Of a DNA stretch of 64,000 nucleotides, positions 1 through 8,495 are shown one piece after another. The stretch lies in assembly GCA_027486755.1 (NCBI GenBank), contig JAIXOM010000022.1:19272-83271 (forward strand), written 5' to 3'. The translations under genes and the position numbers were made by a program. The DNA comes from Comamonadaceae bacterium. Lineage in GTDB: Bacteria > Pseudomonadota > Gammaproteobacteria > Burkholderiales > Burkholderiaceae_C. Each line of letters begins with the position of its first letter. The stretch's first letter is position 1. The notes beneath the pieces were generated by a model. That model did no database searches. It was not told where the DNA came from and saw only the letters and a list, made by a program, of their open reading frames with translations.

Positions 1-684
1 ACGCCCTGGATCCAGGGCTCGATGCGCCGCGATGCGCCCTTCGATATTGAGCTGGAGTACGTGCAGCGCATGATGGCCTGGCTGCTGTTTGTGCCGGCCG
101 AGGCTGTGCCCGATCGGCACGCCATGCAGCTGGGTCTGGGCGCTGGTGCGCTGACCAAGTTCTGCTACAAAAAGCTGCACATGCGCAGCACCGCCATCGA
201 GCTCAATGAGCAGGTGGTGCTGGCTTGCCGCCAGTGGTTCAGGCTGCCGGCGCCCAGCCCGCGTCTGCGCATCGTTGTGGCCGACGCCGGGCAGGAAATA
301 GCCGGGCCCCAATATGCCGGCACGGTCGACGCCCTGCAGGTCGATCTTTACGACGAAGAGGCCGCCGCCCCGGTGCTCGACAGCCCGAATTTTTATGCCG
401 ACTGCCGCCGGCTGCTCACCGAGGACGGGGTGATGAGCGTCAACCTGTTTGGACGGCATGCCAGCTTCGAGCAATCAGTGGCCAAGATGGCAGTGGCCTT
501 TGGCGAGTCGGCCTTGTGGGTTTTTCGACCGACCCGCGAGGGCAACACCGTGGTGCTGGCCTTGCGTCGGCCTCAGGCCCTGGAACGCCCGCTTCTGGTG
601 CGGCGCGCCAGGCATATTGAGTCGCAGTGGGGATTGCCGGCGCTCAAGTGGCTGAAAACCCTGCAGCCCTGGACCGGCGCGTGA
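1..684 (+). CDS. Spermidine synthase-like methyltransferase-fold protein (5' end outside window)
   Basis: The frame is open from the first base of the window, so the 5' end is missing; an ATG at 22 is internal (codons before it read TPWIQGS). The visible ~227 residues form a Rossmann-like fold: a glycine-rich SAM-type motif (QLGLGAGALTKF), an acidic strand end (STAIELN), then VVADAG and VDALQVDLYD, which match motifs of polyamine aminopropyltransferases and their relatives. Family members transfer an aminopropyl group from decarboxylated SAM to putrescine, but many bacterial homologues of this kind have no proven substrate. It is read in the same direction as the following transporter genes, with a gap of about 106 bp. 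Family assignment is fairly safe; substrate is unknown. Confidence 0.75.
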   Translation, partial: TPWIQGSMRRDAPFDIELEYVQRMMAWLLFVPAEAVPDRHAMQLGLGAGALTKFCYKKLHMRSTAIELNEQVVLACRQWFRLPAPSPRLRIVVADAGQEIAGPQYAGTVDALQVDLYDEEAAAPVLDSPNFYADCRRLLTEDGVMSVNLFGRHASFEQSVAKMAVAFGESALWVFRPTREGNTVVLALRRPQALERPLLVRRARHIESQWGLPALKWLKTLQPWTGA

Positions 685-790
685 GATGCTGCGGGTTTTT
701 CCCAGCGATCTCTAGGTGTAAGCCACATGCCAGTATTGGCTTAAATCCATGCACAATCAGCCAGTTCTGAACTTCAGAGGAGTTGGTTTC

Positions 791-1279
791 GTGAATATCA
801 AAAGTCAAAAGGACTTTGTGTCCGGGGTGATGTTCATGGTGGTTGGGGCTGCGTTTGCCTGGGGTGCCACCAAGTACAGTATTGGGACAGGTGCGCGCAT
901 GGGGCCGGGCTACTTCCCGCTCATGCTCGGTGTAATGTTGACGATCCTCGGCGCGATAGTCACCTTCAACGGCTTGGCCATCGAGCGTGTCGGCGGCGAC
1001 AAAATCGGCAAATGGGCCTTCAAGCCGCTGTGCTTCATCATTGGCGCCAATGTGATCTTCGGCGTTTGCCTCGGCGGTCTGCCCTCGATCGGGCTCAAGT
1101 CCTTGGGCTTGATCGTCGGTATTTACGCGGTGACTTTTGTGGCCAGCATGGCCGAGGCGGGCTGGAAGGTCAAGAACACCTTCATTCTGGCGACGGTCCT
1201 GTCGGTCATCAGTTACTTGGCTTTCATCAAACTGCTCAAGCTGCAGTTCCCGGTCTGGCCGGTTTTTCTCACCGCCTGA
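791..1279 (+). CDS. tctB: Tripartite tricarboxylate transporter small membrane subunit TctB
   Basis: Small four-helix membrane protein of about 162 residues, the TctB/DUF1468 subunit of tripartite tricarboxylate transporters. It works with the large TctA permease and a periplasmic TctC/Bug receptor to import carboxylates using the proton or sodium gradient. The first helix (SGVMFMVVGAAFAWGATKY) and the GxGPGYFP-like motif after it are typical. An ATG at 749 is in frame, but the GTG at 791 is preferred because AGAGGAG lies 8-9 bases upstream and the protein then begins MNIKSQKDF, the usual TctB start. tctA follows after 23 bases, so the two are probably one transcript. Confidence 0.88.
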   Translation: MNIKSQKDFVSGVMFMVVGAAFAWGATKYSIGTGARMGPGYFPLMLGVMLTILGAIVTFNGLAIERVGGDKIGKWAFKPLCFIIGANVIFGVCLGGLPSIGLKSLGLIVGIYAVTFVASMAEAGWKVKNTFILATVLSVISYLAFIKLLKLQFPVWPVFLTA

Positions 1280-1302
1280 ACGGCTAGCAAGGAATCAAGA
1301 CC

Positions 1303-2814
1303 ATGGATCTCATTTCCAATTTGTCGCTGGGTTTTGGCGTGGCTTTCACGCCCATGAACATGCTTTATGCCTTGATAGGCTGCGTGTTGGGTACGCTCAT
1401 CGGGGTGCTGCCTGGCATCGGCCCGGTAGCCACCATTGCCATGCTTTTGCCGGCCACCTATGCACTGCCACCGGTGTCGGCCCTGATCATGCTGGCTGGT
1501 ATTTATTACGGCGCCCAGTATGGCGGCTCGACCACCGCCATTTTGGTTAACCTGCCGGGCGAATCGTCCTCGGTGGTGACCTGTATCGACGGCTACCAGA
1601 TGGCGCGCAAGGGCAGAGCCGGCCCGGCTCTGGCATCAGCCGGTCTGGGCTCCTTCTTTGCCGGCTCGGTGGGCACGCTGATTCTGGCGGCTTTTGCCCC
1701 GCCCCTGACCGAATTGGCCTTCAAGTTCGGCCCGGCCGAGTATTTCGCACTGATGGTGCTGGGCCTGATCGGCGCGGTGGTGCTGGCTTCAGGCTCGCTG
1801 ATCAAAGCCGTGGCCATGATCATTCTCGGCCTCTTGCTCGGATTGATCGGCACAGACGTCAATTCTGGCGTGGCCCGCTACTCTTTTAGTGTGCCCGAAT
1901 TGACCGACGGCATCGGCTTTGTGGTGTTGGCCATGGGCATCTTCGGCTACGGTGAAATCATCAGCAACCTGGCGCAGCCTGAGCATGAGCGTGAGGTCTT
2001 CACCGCTAGGGTCACCGGTCTGATGCCCACGGCTGAGGACCTCAAGCGCATGGCACCGGCGGTGCTGCGTGGTACGTCCCTGGGCTCCATCCTCGGTATC
2101 CTGCCTGGCGGTGGGGCGCTGCTGGCGGCGTTTGCGGCCTACGCCATTGAGAAGAAGCTGGGCACCAGGCCGGGCGAGGTTCCCTTCGGGCAGGGCAATA
2201 TCCGCGGTGTGGCGGCTCCCGAGTCGGCCAACAACGCGGGCGCCCAGACCTCCTTCATTCCGCTGCTGACCCTGGGCATTCCGCCCAATGCAGTGATGGC
2301 CTTGATGGTCGGCGCCATGACCATCCACAACATCCAGCCCGGACCGCAGGTGATGACCAGCAACCCGGAATTGTTCTGGGGCCTGATCGCCTCGATGTGG
2401 ATTGGCAACGCGATGCTGGTGATCTTGAATCTGCCGCTGATTGGCATGTGGATCAAATTGCTGACCGTGCCCTACCGCTATTTGTTCCCGGCCATCGTCT
2501 TGTTTTGTGCGATCGGTGTGTACTCCACCAACAACAACACCTTCGACGTCTGGATGGTCGCCGCTTTCGGTGTGATCGGTTATGCCTTCATCAAACTCGG
2601 CTGCGAGCCCGCCCCCTTGCTCCTGGGCTTCATCCTGGGGCCGATGATGGAAGAAAACCTGCGCCGCGCCCTGCTGCTCTCGCGCGGCGACTGGTCGGTG
2701 TTCGTGACCCGGCCTCTGTCGGGCACTCTTTTGGCGGTGGCCGTGTTGATGCTGGTCATCGTGCTGCTGCCCTCGGTCAAGAGCAAGCGGAAAGAAGCCT
2801 TCGTCGAAGAATGA
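1303..2814 (+). CDS. tctA: Tripartite tricarboxylate transporter large permease TctA
   Basis: 503-residue polytopic inner-membrane protein of the TctA family, with the usual length and about 12 hydrophobic segments. Conserved family stretches are visible: the N-terminal GVLPGIGPVATIAML region, YYGAQYGGSTTAILVN, the repeat-related GILPGGGALLAAF near the middle, and PESANNAGAQTSFIPLLTLG. It forms the translocation channel with TctB. The receptor gene at 2933 is separated by a hairpin, so receptor and permease could be expressed at different levels. The substrate is not readable from the sequence; TctA systems carry citrate and other di- or tricarboxylates and aromatic acids. Confidence 0.93.
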   Translation: MDLISNLSLGFGVAFTPMNMLYALIGCVLGTLIGVLPGIGPVATIAMLLPATYALPPVSALIMLAGIYYGAQYGGSTTAILVNLPGESSSVVTCIDGYQMARKGRAGPALASAGLGSFFAGSVGTLILAAFAPPLTELAFKFGPAEYFALMVLGLIGAVVLASGSLIKAVAMIILGLLLGLIGTDVNSGVARYSFSVPELTDGIGFVVLAMGIFGYGEIISNLAQPEHEREVFTARVTGLMPTAEDLKRMAPAVLRGTSLGSILGILPGGGALLAAFAAYAIEKKLGTRPGEVPFGQGNIRGVAAPESANNAGAQTSFIPLLTLGIPPNAVMALMVGAMTIHNIQPGPQVMTSNPELFWGLIASMWIGNAMLVILNLPLIGMWIKLLTVPYRYLFPAIVLFCAIGVYSTNNNTFDVWMVAAFGVIGYAFIKLGCEPAPLLLGFILGPMMEENLRRALLLSRGDWSVFVTRPLSGTLLAVAVLMLVIVLLPSVKSKRKEAFVEE

Positions 2815-2833
2815 TCGGGCTTGTCTGAATCAG

Positions 2834-2863
2834 CAACGGCTCCTGCGGGGGCCGTTGTTGTTT
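2834..2863 (+). terminator. Probable intrinsic terminator or attenuator after tctA
   Basis: Inverted repeat CAACGGC / GCCGTTG (2834-2840 and 2851-2857), extendable by further G-C pairs, followed by a short T-rich run (TTGTTT). It lies 20 bases after the tctA stop and 70 bases before the receptor gene. Confidence 0.6.
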
Positions 2864-2932
2864 GTGGCTTGAGCCCGGCAGCCCAGCCCTGGACCTTCAG
2901 CTCAAAACCTGTGGCTCTGACACAATCGACTA

Positions 2933-3910
2933 ATGATCAAGCGTTTCTTTCTGGCCCTGCTTGTTGCCGCAGGCCCCGGCAGTTTCTGGCTGGCTCCTGT
3001 GGCCCAGGCACAGCCTTATCCCACAAAATCCATACGCCTGATCGTGCCCTTTCCGGCCGGCGGCGCCACCGACCTGTTTGCCCGCACGGTTTCGCAAAAG
3101 CTCGGTGAGCGCCTGGGTCAGAGCGTGGTGGTGGACAACAAGCCTGGTGCCGGCGGAACATTGGGCGCTGACCTGGCCGCCAAAGCGCCGGCCGATGGCT
3201 ATACCTTGCTGCTGAGCACCACCAGCACCCATTCCATCGGACCCAACCTCAACCCCAAAATTCCCTACGACGCGGTGCGCGACTTCACGCCGATCTCGCA
3301 CTTGGGCAATGCGCCCAGCATCATGCTGGTGCCCAACAATTCGCCAGCCAGGACGGTCAAGGAATGGATAGACCATGCCCGCAAGAACCCCGGGCGCTTG
3401 AACTACGCCTCCAGCGGCAATGGCACCATCGTGCAGCTCACAGCCGAGCTGTTCAAGTCGCAGGCCAATGTGTTCGTGGTGCACATACCCTACAAGGGCA
3501 CGGCGCTGGCCATTCCTGACCTGGTCAGCGGCAAGCTCGATGTGCTGTTTGATTCACTGCCCACCGGCCTGCCGCACGTCAAGGACGGACGCCTGCGCGC
3601 TCTGGGCGTGACATCGGCTCAGCGCACGCCGCTGGCGCCGGATCTTGCGCCCATCTCCGACGTGCTGCCGGGCTACGAATCGAACACCTGGTTTGGCTTG
3701 TTCGGCCCGCGTGGTTTGCCAGCGGACGTGGTGGCGCGCCTGAACGCTGCAGCCAGTCAAGTGCTCAAGGACCCCGATGCCATAGACAGGCTCACCCGCT
3801 TGGGCATAGAGCCTGTGGGCGGCACGCCGGTGCAGTTCACCGCCATGTTGGCCGCTGAGTCGACCAAGTGGAAGAAGATCATTCAGGAACGCAAGATCAC
3901 GCTGGAGTGA
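2933..3910 (+). CDS. Bug/TctC-family periplasmic substrate-binding receptor
   Basis: 325-residue secreted receptor with an N-terminal signal peptide (KRFFLALLVAAG... ending near AQA, residue 26). The mature part starts with the Bug signature YPTKSIRLIVPFPAGGATD and carries VVVDNKPGAGG and the ADGYTLLL motif, all typical of TctC proteins. These capture carboxylates in the periplasm and hand them to TctA-TctB. It follows tctBA, so it is probably their cognate receptor. The ATG at 2933 has no strong Shine-Dalgarno. The next gene (gamma-glutamyltransferase) starts 5 bases after its stop, suggesting co-translation and a shared metabolic purpose, perhaps uptake of gamma-glutamyl or pyroglutamyl-type carboxylates. 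That last point is inference. Confidence 0.92.
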   Translation: MIKRFFLALLVAAGPGSFWLAPVAQAQPYPTKSIRLIVPFPAGGATDLFARTVSQKLGERLGQSVVVDNKPGAGGTLGADLAAKAPADGYTLLLSTTSTHSIGPNLNPKIPYDAVRDFTPISHLGNAPSIMLVPNNSPARTVKEWIDHARKNPGRLNYASSGNGTIVQLTAELFKSQANVFVVHIPYKGTALAIPDLVSGKLDVLFDSLPTGLPHVKDGRLRALGVTSAQRTPLAPDLAPISDVLPGYESNTWFGLFGPRGLPADVVARLNAAASQVLKDPDAIDRLTRLGIEPVGGTPVQFTAMLAAESTKWKKIIQERKITLE

Positions 3911-3915
3911 AGGCC

Positions 3916-5538
3916 ATGAACTTCGATTACGGCCTGGGCTACCCCAGCACGCGCCTGCCGCTGTTCGCGCGCAACATTGTCTCTACCTCGCATCCCTTGG
4001 CCGCACAGGCCGGCCTGCACATCATGCGGCAGGGCGGTAACGCGGTCGATGCGGCGATCGCAGCCGCTGCGGCCATGACCATCGTCGAGCCGGTGAGCAA
4101 TGGACTGGGCTCGGACGCGTTTTGCATCCTCTGGGACGGCCAGCGCCTGCACGGGCTCAACGCTTCGGGCCCAGCGCCCGCGGCCTGGTCGCCGCAGTAT
4201 TTCCATCGCAAGTATGGCCTGGCCGCCAAGACCCCGCCCAAGCGCGGCTTCGATTCGGTCACCGTGCCCGGCGCAGTGGCCTCCTGGGTGGCACTGTCCG
4301 AGCGTTTTGGCAAGCTGCCTTTTGCCGACCTGCTCGAACCTGCTATCGACATTGCCGAGCGCGGCTACCTGGTGCCGGTGGTGGTGCAGCAGAAATGGCT
4401 GGCGGCCACCGCCGAGCTGCAGTCGCAGCCCGGTTTTGCACAGAGCTTTTTGCCCTGGGGTCGGGCGCCGCAGGTGGGCGAGCTGTTTCGCTTTGCGGCC
4501 GCAGCGCGCGGCCTCAAAGCCATTGCTCGGACCAAAGGGCAGGCACTTTATGGTGGCGAGATCGCGCAGGCGCTGGAAAAGTTCTCGGCCCAAAACGGCG
4601 GCAGCCTCACGGCCCGCGACCTGGCTGATTACCGCCCCGAGTGGGTCGAACCGATCGCCAAGAGCTACCGGGGCCATACCCTGCACGAGATCCCGCCCAA
4701 CGGGCAAGGCATCGCGGCCTTGATCGCGCTGGGTATCGTCTCGCACTTCGACCTGGCCGGCCTGCCGGTCGACGGCGTGGCCGCACAGCATTTGCAGATC
4801 GAGGCCATGAAGCTGGCCTTTGCCGATGTCTATCGTTATGTGGCTGATCCGCGCAGCATGGACATCACGCCCTCTCAGATGCTCGACGATGCCTACCTGG
4901 CCAGCCGGGCGAAGTTGATCGATCCAAAACGCGCCCAGGACTTCCAGGCCGGCAACCCGGTCAAGGGCGGCACCATTTATCTGACCGCGGCCGATGAAAG
5001 CGGCATGATGGTCAGCTTCATTCAGAGCAACTTTATGGGCTTCGGCTCGGGCGTGGTCGAGCCTGAATTTGGCATCAGCCTGCAAAACCGCGGCCATGGC
5101 TTTTCCACCGATCTGGCCGGTACCAACCGTGCCAATCTGGTGGCGCCGGGCCAGCGACCTTTTCACACCATCATTCCCGCCTTCCTCACCAAGGATGGTC
5201 AGCCGGTCATGAGTTACGGGGTGATGGGCGGCAACATGCAACCCCAAGGTCATATGCAGACTCTTGTGCGCATGCTCGACCACGGGCAGAACCCGCAGGC
5301 TGCCTGCGACGCGCCGCGCTGGCGCTTCAACGCCGGCCTGAGCATCAATGCAGAGGCCAGCATGGCCAGCGATACCGTGCAGGGCCTGCAGGGCCTGGGC
5401 CATCAGCTTGAGGTGATCAAGGACTCCTACCAGGATTTCGGCGCTGGCCAGTTCATCTGGCGCATGGGCGATCCGGCGGTGGAGGGCTACCTGGCCGCCA
5501 GCGACCCGCGCCGCGACGGGCAGGCGGTGGGCTTTTGA
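3916..5538 (+). CDS. ggt: Gamma-glutamyltransferase family protein
   Basis: 540-residue Ntn-hydrolase of the gamma-glutamyltransferase family, which cleaves or transfers gamma-glutamyl groups from glutathione-like substrates. The proenzyme matures by self-cleavage before a catalytic threonine. Here the candidate is Thr353, in GGTIYLTAADESG, followed by the conserved MVSFIQSN. The N-terminal GGNAVDAAIAAAAA and the C-terminal GVMGGNMQPQGH blocks also fit. The frame opens at 3868, but the ATG at 3916 is preferred because the earlier start overlaps the receptor gene. No clear signal peptide is seen at this start, so the protein may be cytoplasmic, unlike the periplasmic E. coli enzyme. Genes annotated as acylases (7-ACA acylase type) belong to the same family. 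Confidence 0.88.
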   Translation: MNFDYGLGYPSTRLPLFARNIVSTSHPLAAQAGLHIMRQGGNAVDAAIAAAAAMTIVEPVSNGLGSDAFCILWDGQRLHGLNASGPAPAAWSPQYFHRKYGLAAKTPPKRGFDSVTVPGAVASWVALSERFGKLPFADLLEPAIDIAERGYLVPVVVQQKWLAATAELQSQPGFAQSFLPWGRAPQVGELFRFAAAARGLKAIARTKGQALYGGEIAQALEKFSAQNGGSLTARDLADYRPEWVEPIAKSYRGHTLHEIPPNGQGIAALIALGIVSHFDLAGLPVDGVAAQHLQIEAMKLAFADVYRYVADPRSMDITPSQMLDDAYLASRAKLIDPKRAQDFQAGNPVKGGTIYLTAADESGMMVSFIQSNFMGFGSGVVEPEFGISLQNRGHGFSTDLAGTNRANLVAPGQRPFHTIIPAFLTKDGQPVMSYGVMGGNMQPQGHMQTLVRMLDHGQNPQAACDAPRWRFNAGLSINAEASMASDTVQGLQGLGHQLEVIKDSYQDFGAGQFIWRMGDPAVEGYLAASDPRRDGQAVGF

Positions 5539-5540
5539 GC

Positions 5541-6464
5541 ATGGCGCAGGTGCCGGCAGGCGCTGCGCGGACGCAATTGGCCCACCCGCGCCGGGCTACT
5601 GGCTTGAGCTTGGCCATTGTGGGAGCGATTGCCTTTAGTGGCAAAGCCATCATCATCAAGCTGGCCTACCGCTACGGCGTGGACTCGGTCACCCTGATCA
5701 TGTACCGGATGTTGTTCGCCCTGCCGTTTTTCCTGGCCATGGCGTGGTGGTCGGGGCGCGGCAAGCCAGCACTGCAAGCACGCGACCTGCTTGCCGTGAC
5801 GCTGTTGGGCATCAGCGGCTATTACCTGTCGAGCTTTCTGGATTTTCTGGGTCTGCTCTACATTTCCGCCTCGCTGGAGAGGCTGATTCTCTACCTGAGC
5901 CCTACCATGGTGATGCTGCTCGGGCTGGCGCTGTACAAGCGCTCGATTTCGCGTGCGCAGGCGCTGGGCATGGCCGTGAGCTACAGCGGTATCGTGCTGG
6001 TCTTCGTGCATGAGATTGCCTTGCAAGGCAGCGATGCGGTGCTGGGCGCGGCGCTGGTGTTTGCCAGTGCCTTGCTCTATGCGATTTACCTGGTCTACAG
6101 CGGCGAACTGGTTCAGCGCCTGGGCTCTTTGCGCCTGGTCGGCTGGGCCACGAGCGTGGCCTGCTTTTGCTGCATTGCGCAGTTCGCATTGCTGCGGCCT
6201 CTGGCGGCCGCTCAGGTGGCGCCCGAGGTGCTGGGCCTGTCGCTGATCAACTCGCTGGTGTGCACGGTGGCGCCCGTGCTCATGATCATGATGGCCGTCG
6301 AGCGCATAGGCCCTGGCGCCACCTCGCAGGCCGGGATGATCGGGCCCATCGCTACCTTGCTCATGGGCGTGCTTATTCTGGATGAGCCCTTTACCATCTG
6401 GGTGCTGGCTGGCGCGTCGCTGGTGATCGCGGGCATTTATATCTTTTCGCGCAGCAAGGCCTGA
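5541..6464 (+). CDS. EamA-family (DMT) membrane transporter
   Basis: About 307-residue inner-membrane protein of the drug/metabolite transporter superfamily with two EamA repeats and about ten hydrophobic helices. The second repeat ends with the common VERIGPGATSQAGMIGP and ILDEPFT pattern. Family members usually export metabolites or amino acids. The TTG at 5535 overlaps the ggt stop; the ATG at 5541, six bases later, is the simpler start. Tight spacing to ggt suggests co-transcription. Substrate unknown. Confidence 0.87.
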   Translation: MAQVPAGAARTQLAHPRRATGLSLAIVGAIAFSGKAIIIKLAYRYGVDSVTLIMYRMLFALPFFLAMAWWSGRGKPALQARDLLAVTLLGISGYYLSSFLDFLGLLYISASLERLILYLSPTMVMLLGLALYKRSISRAQALGMAVSYSGIVLVFVHEIALQGSDAVLGAALVFASALLYAIYLVYSGELVQRLGSLRLVGWATSVACFCCIAQFALLRPLAAAQVAPEVLGLSLINSLVCTVAPVLMIMMAVERIGPGATSQAGMIGPIATLLMGVLILDEPFTIWVLAGASLVIAGIYIFSRSKA

Positions 6465-6502
6465 GCCGGCGCGCTTTCAGACACGTACAAAGGAGAACTC
6501 TC

Positions 6503-7291
6503 ATGGATCTTGGTATTGCAGGCAAGTGGGCGCTGGTCGGCGGCGCCAGCAAAGGGCTGGGCCTGGGCTGCGCGCAGGCGCTGGCGCGAGAAGGCGTCCA
6601 TGTGCTGATGGTCGCTCGCGGCGCTCCTGCCCTGGAAGCGGCAGCGGCCGAGCTGCGCAGCCAGGTGCCGGCCGGCACGCAGGTGCAGGCCCTGGCTTGC
6701 GACATCACCACGGCTGCGGGGCGTGAGGCGATATTCGCGCAGCACCGGGATTTCGACATCATCGTCACCAACGCGGGTGGTCCGCCACCGGGCGACTTTC
6801 GAAGCTGGGACCGTGATGCCTGGATTGCTGCGGTCGACGCCAATATGCTCACGCCCATCGAGCTGATCAAGGCCAGCATCGACGGCATGGCCGCCCGCGG
6901 CTTTGGCCGCATCATCAACATCACCTCGAGCTCGGTCAAGGCGCCGATTGATATCCTGGGCTTGTCCAATGGCGCGCGCAGCGGCCTGACAGGTTTTGTG
7001 GCTGGGCTGGCGCGCAGCAAGATCGCGGCCCAGGGGGTGACCCTGAACAACTTGCTGCCCGGTGCTTTCGATACCGACCGACTGCGTGCCACCCAGGCCG
7101 CCTCGGCCGTCAAGATGGGCAAGAGCGTCGATGAGGTGGCCAACAGTCGGCGCCTGGCCATTCCCGCGCAGCGCTTTGGCACCGCCGAGGAATTCGGCCA
7201 GATCTGCGCCTTTTTGTGCAGCATGCAGGCCGGCTACCTGACGGGCCAGAATATTTTGCTCGACGGCGGTGCCTATCCCGGCACCTTCTGA
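6503..7291 (+). CDS. Atypical short-chain dehydrogenase/reductase lacking the YxxxK pair
   Basis: 262-residue SDR-fold protein. The cofactor loop GGASKGLG (residues 13-20), the NAG motif (90-92) and the serine stretch ITSSSVK are present. The catalytic Tyr-x-x-x-Lys is replaced: the aligned segment reads SNGAR, with Ser155 and Arg159 where Tyr and Lys are expected. This matches a known SDR-like subgroup annotated as beta-ketoacyl-ACP-reductase-like that lacks a perfect catalytic tetrad. It may therefore use another chemistry or act without redox catalysis. AGGAG precedes the ATG. It sits between an EamA exporter and a second Bug receptor on the same strand. Confidence 0.85.
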   Translation: MDLGIAGKWALVGGASKGLGLGCAQALAREGVHVLMVARGAPALEAAAAELRSQVPAGTQVQALACDITTAAGREAIFAQHRDFDIIVTNAGGPPPGDFRSWDRDAWIAAVDANMLTPIELIKASIDGMAARGFGRIINITSSSVKAPIDILGLSNGARSGLTGFVAGLARSKIAAQGVTLNNLLPGAFDTDRLRATQAASAVKMGKSVDEVANSRRLAIPAQRFGTAEEFGQICAFLCSMQAGYLTGQNILLDGGAYPGTF

Positions 7292-7397
7292 ACGCGCTAG
7301 CTTTTAAATCGTGGAAATCCCTGTAGGCCGAACAGGCCTGCGGCTTGTACAAATACGCCACAGTCCATTGTTGTTTGATTCACAGGAGATAAAAAAC

Positions 7398-8378
7398 ATG
7401 CATACCCGCCGCCATCTGATTCAAAGTGCCGCTGCTGCCAGCCTGCTCGGCATGGGCCTGCCCAGCCTGGCCCAGAGCCGGGTCGAGACGCTGCGCATCA
7501 TCGTGGGCTTTCCGCCCGGCGGCACCACTGACGCTTTTGCCCGACGCGTCAGCGACAAGCTGCGTGGTACCTACGCCAATAACGTGATCGTCGACAACAA
7601 GCCGGGGGCCGGCGGGCAGGTGGGCGTGACCACCTTGAAGAATTCGCCGGCTGACGGCGCCCACATCCTCTACACCCCGGCTTCGATGTTCACCATCTTC
7701 CCGCACTCGTTTTCCAAGCTGCCTTATGTGCTTGGCGACGCGGTGCCTGTCGGTCTGGGCCACTCTACCGATCACGGTTTTGTGGTCGGCCCTGCGGTAC
7801 CCGAGACGGTCAAGAACCTCAGGGACTTCATCGAGTGGGCCAAGGCCAATCCCGGCAAGGCCACCATTGGCAATCCTGGCTCCGGCTCTATGCCCCACCT
7901 GCTGGCCGGCCGGCTGGCCATGCTCGGTGGCTTTCAGATCACCAATGTGCCCTTCGCCGGCTCCGGACCGGCGATTCCGCAGGTCCTGGGCGGCCAACTG
8001 GCCGGCATGTCTTCGCCCTTGGGCGATTGGGTGCAGCACCACAAGTCCGGCAAGGTGCGTGTTTTGGCCACCTCCGGGCCCGAGCGTTCGCCCTATACGC
8101 CCGAGGTGGCGACTTACCGCGAACAAGGGCAGGGCGAACTGGTGGTGCGCGAATGGTTCGGCTTTTTCGCGCCGGCCGGCACCTCCGATGCGACCCGTGA
8201 GGCGATCAACGCCGCCTTGCGTGCCGCCATGGCCCAGCAGGACATCCGCGATTTCGTCACCCCTCTGGCCGGCCACATCGAGGCCAGCACGGTGGCCGAC
8301 CACAGCCGCCGCCTGGCTGCCGATTCGGACATGGGCCGACGTCTGGTCGGCGCCTTGGGCTTTAAGGCCGATTCCTGA
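7398..8378 (+). CDS. Bug/TctC-family periplasmic substrate-binding receptor (orphan)
   Basis: 326-residue Bug receptor. The N terminus (MHTRRHLIQSAAAASLLGMG) has a twin arginine and a hydrophobic stretch, so export by Sec or Tat is possible. The mature part begins with LRIIVGFPPGGTTDAF and carries VIVDNKPGAGGQ and SPADGAHIL. The ATG at 7398 is chosen over upstream in-frame starts because AGGAG is 10 bases upstream and the signal peptide then begins correctly. No permease genes adjoin it. Burkholderiales hold many orphan Bug receptors that may share permeases or act in sensing. Confidence 0.9.
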   Translation: MHTRRHLIQSAAAASLLGMGLPSLAQSRVETLRIIVGFPPGGTTDAFARRVSDKLRGTYANNVIVDNKPGAGGQVGVTTLKNSPADGAHILYTPASMFTIFPHSFSKLPYVLGDAVPVGLGHSTDHGFVVGPAVPETVKNLRDFIEWAKANPGKATIGNPGSGSMPHLLAGRLAMLGGFQITNVPFAGSGPAIPQVLGGQLAGMSSPLGDWVQHHKSGKVRVLATSGPERSPYTPEVATYREQGQGELVVREWFGFFAPAGTSDATREAINAALRAAMAQQDIRDFVTPLAGHIEASTVADHSRRLAADSDMGRRLVGALGFKADS

Positions 8379-8495
8379 TATCCGGTGGTCGTGGTCAGGT
8401 CTTCAGGGCCTGATGCGCTGGCTCCGCTGAGTCAGCGCGACCGCAATGGAGCCTTTGGCGCTTGTTCATTGCGCTGACTCGGAGCGCTGAACAGC

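Noticed and set aside
3883..5403. 506-codon minus-strand open frame opposite ggt
   Set aside because: The plus-strand ggt has full family motifs. The antisense frame is a codon-bias artefact with no recognisable domain.
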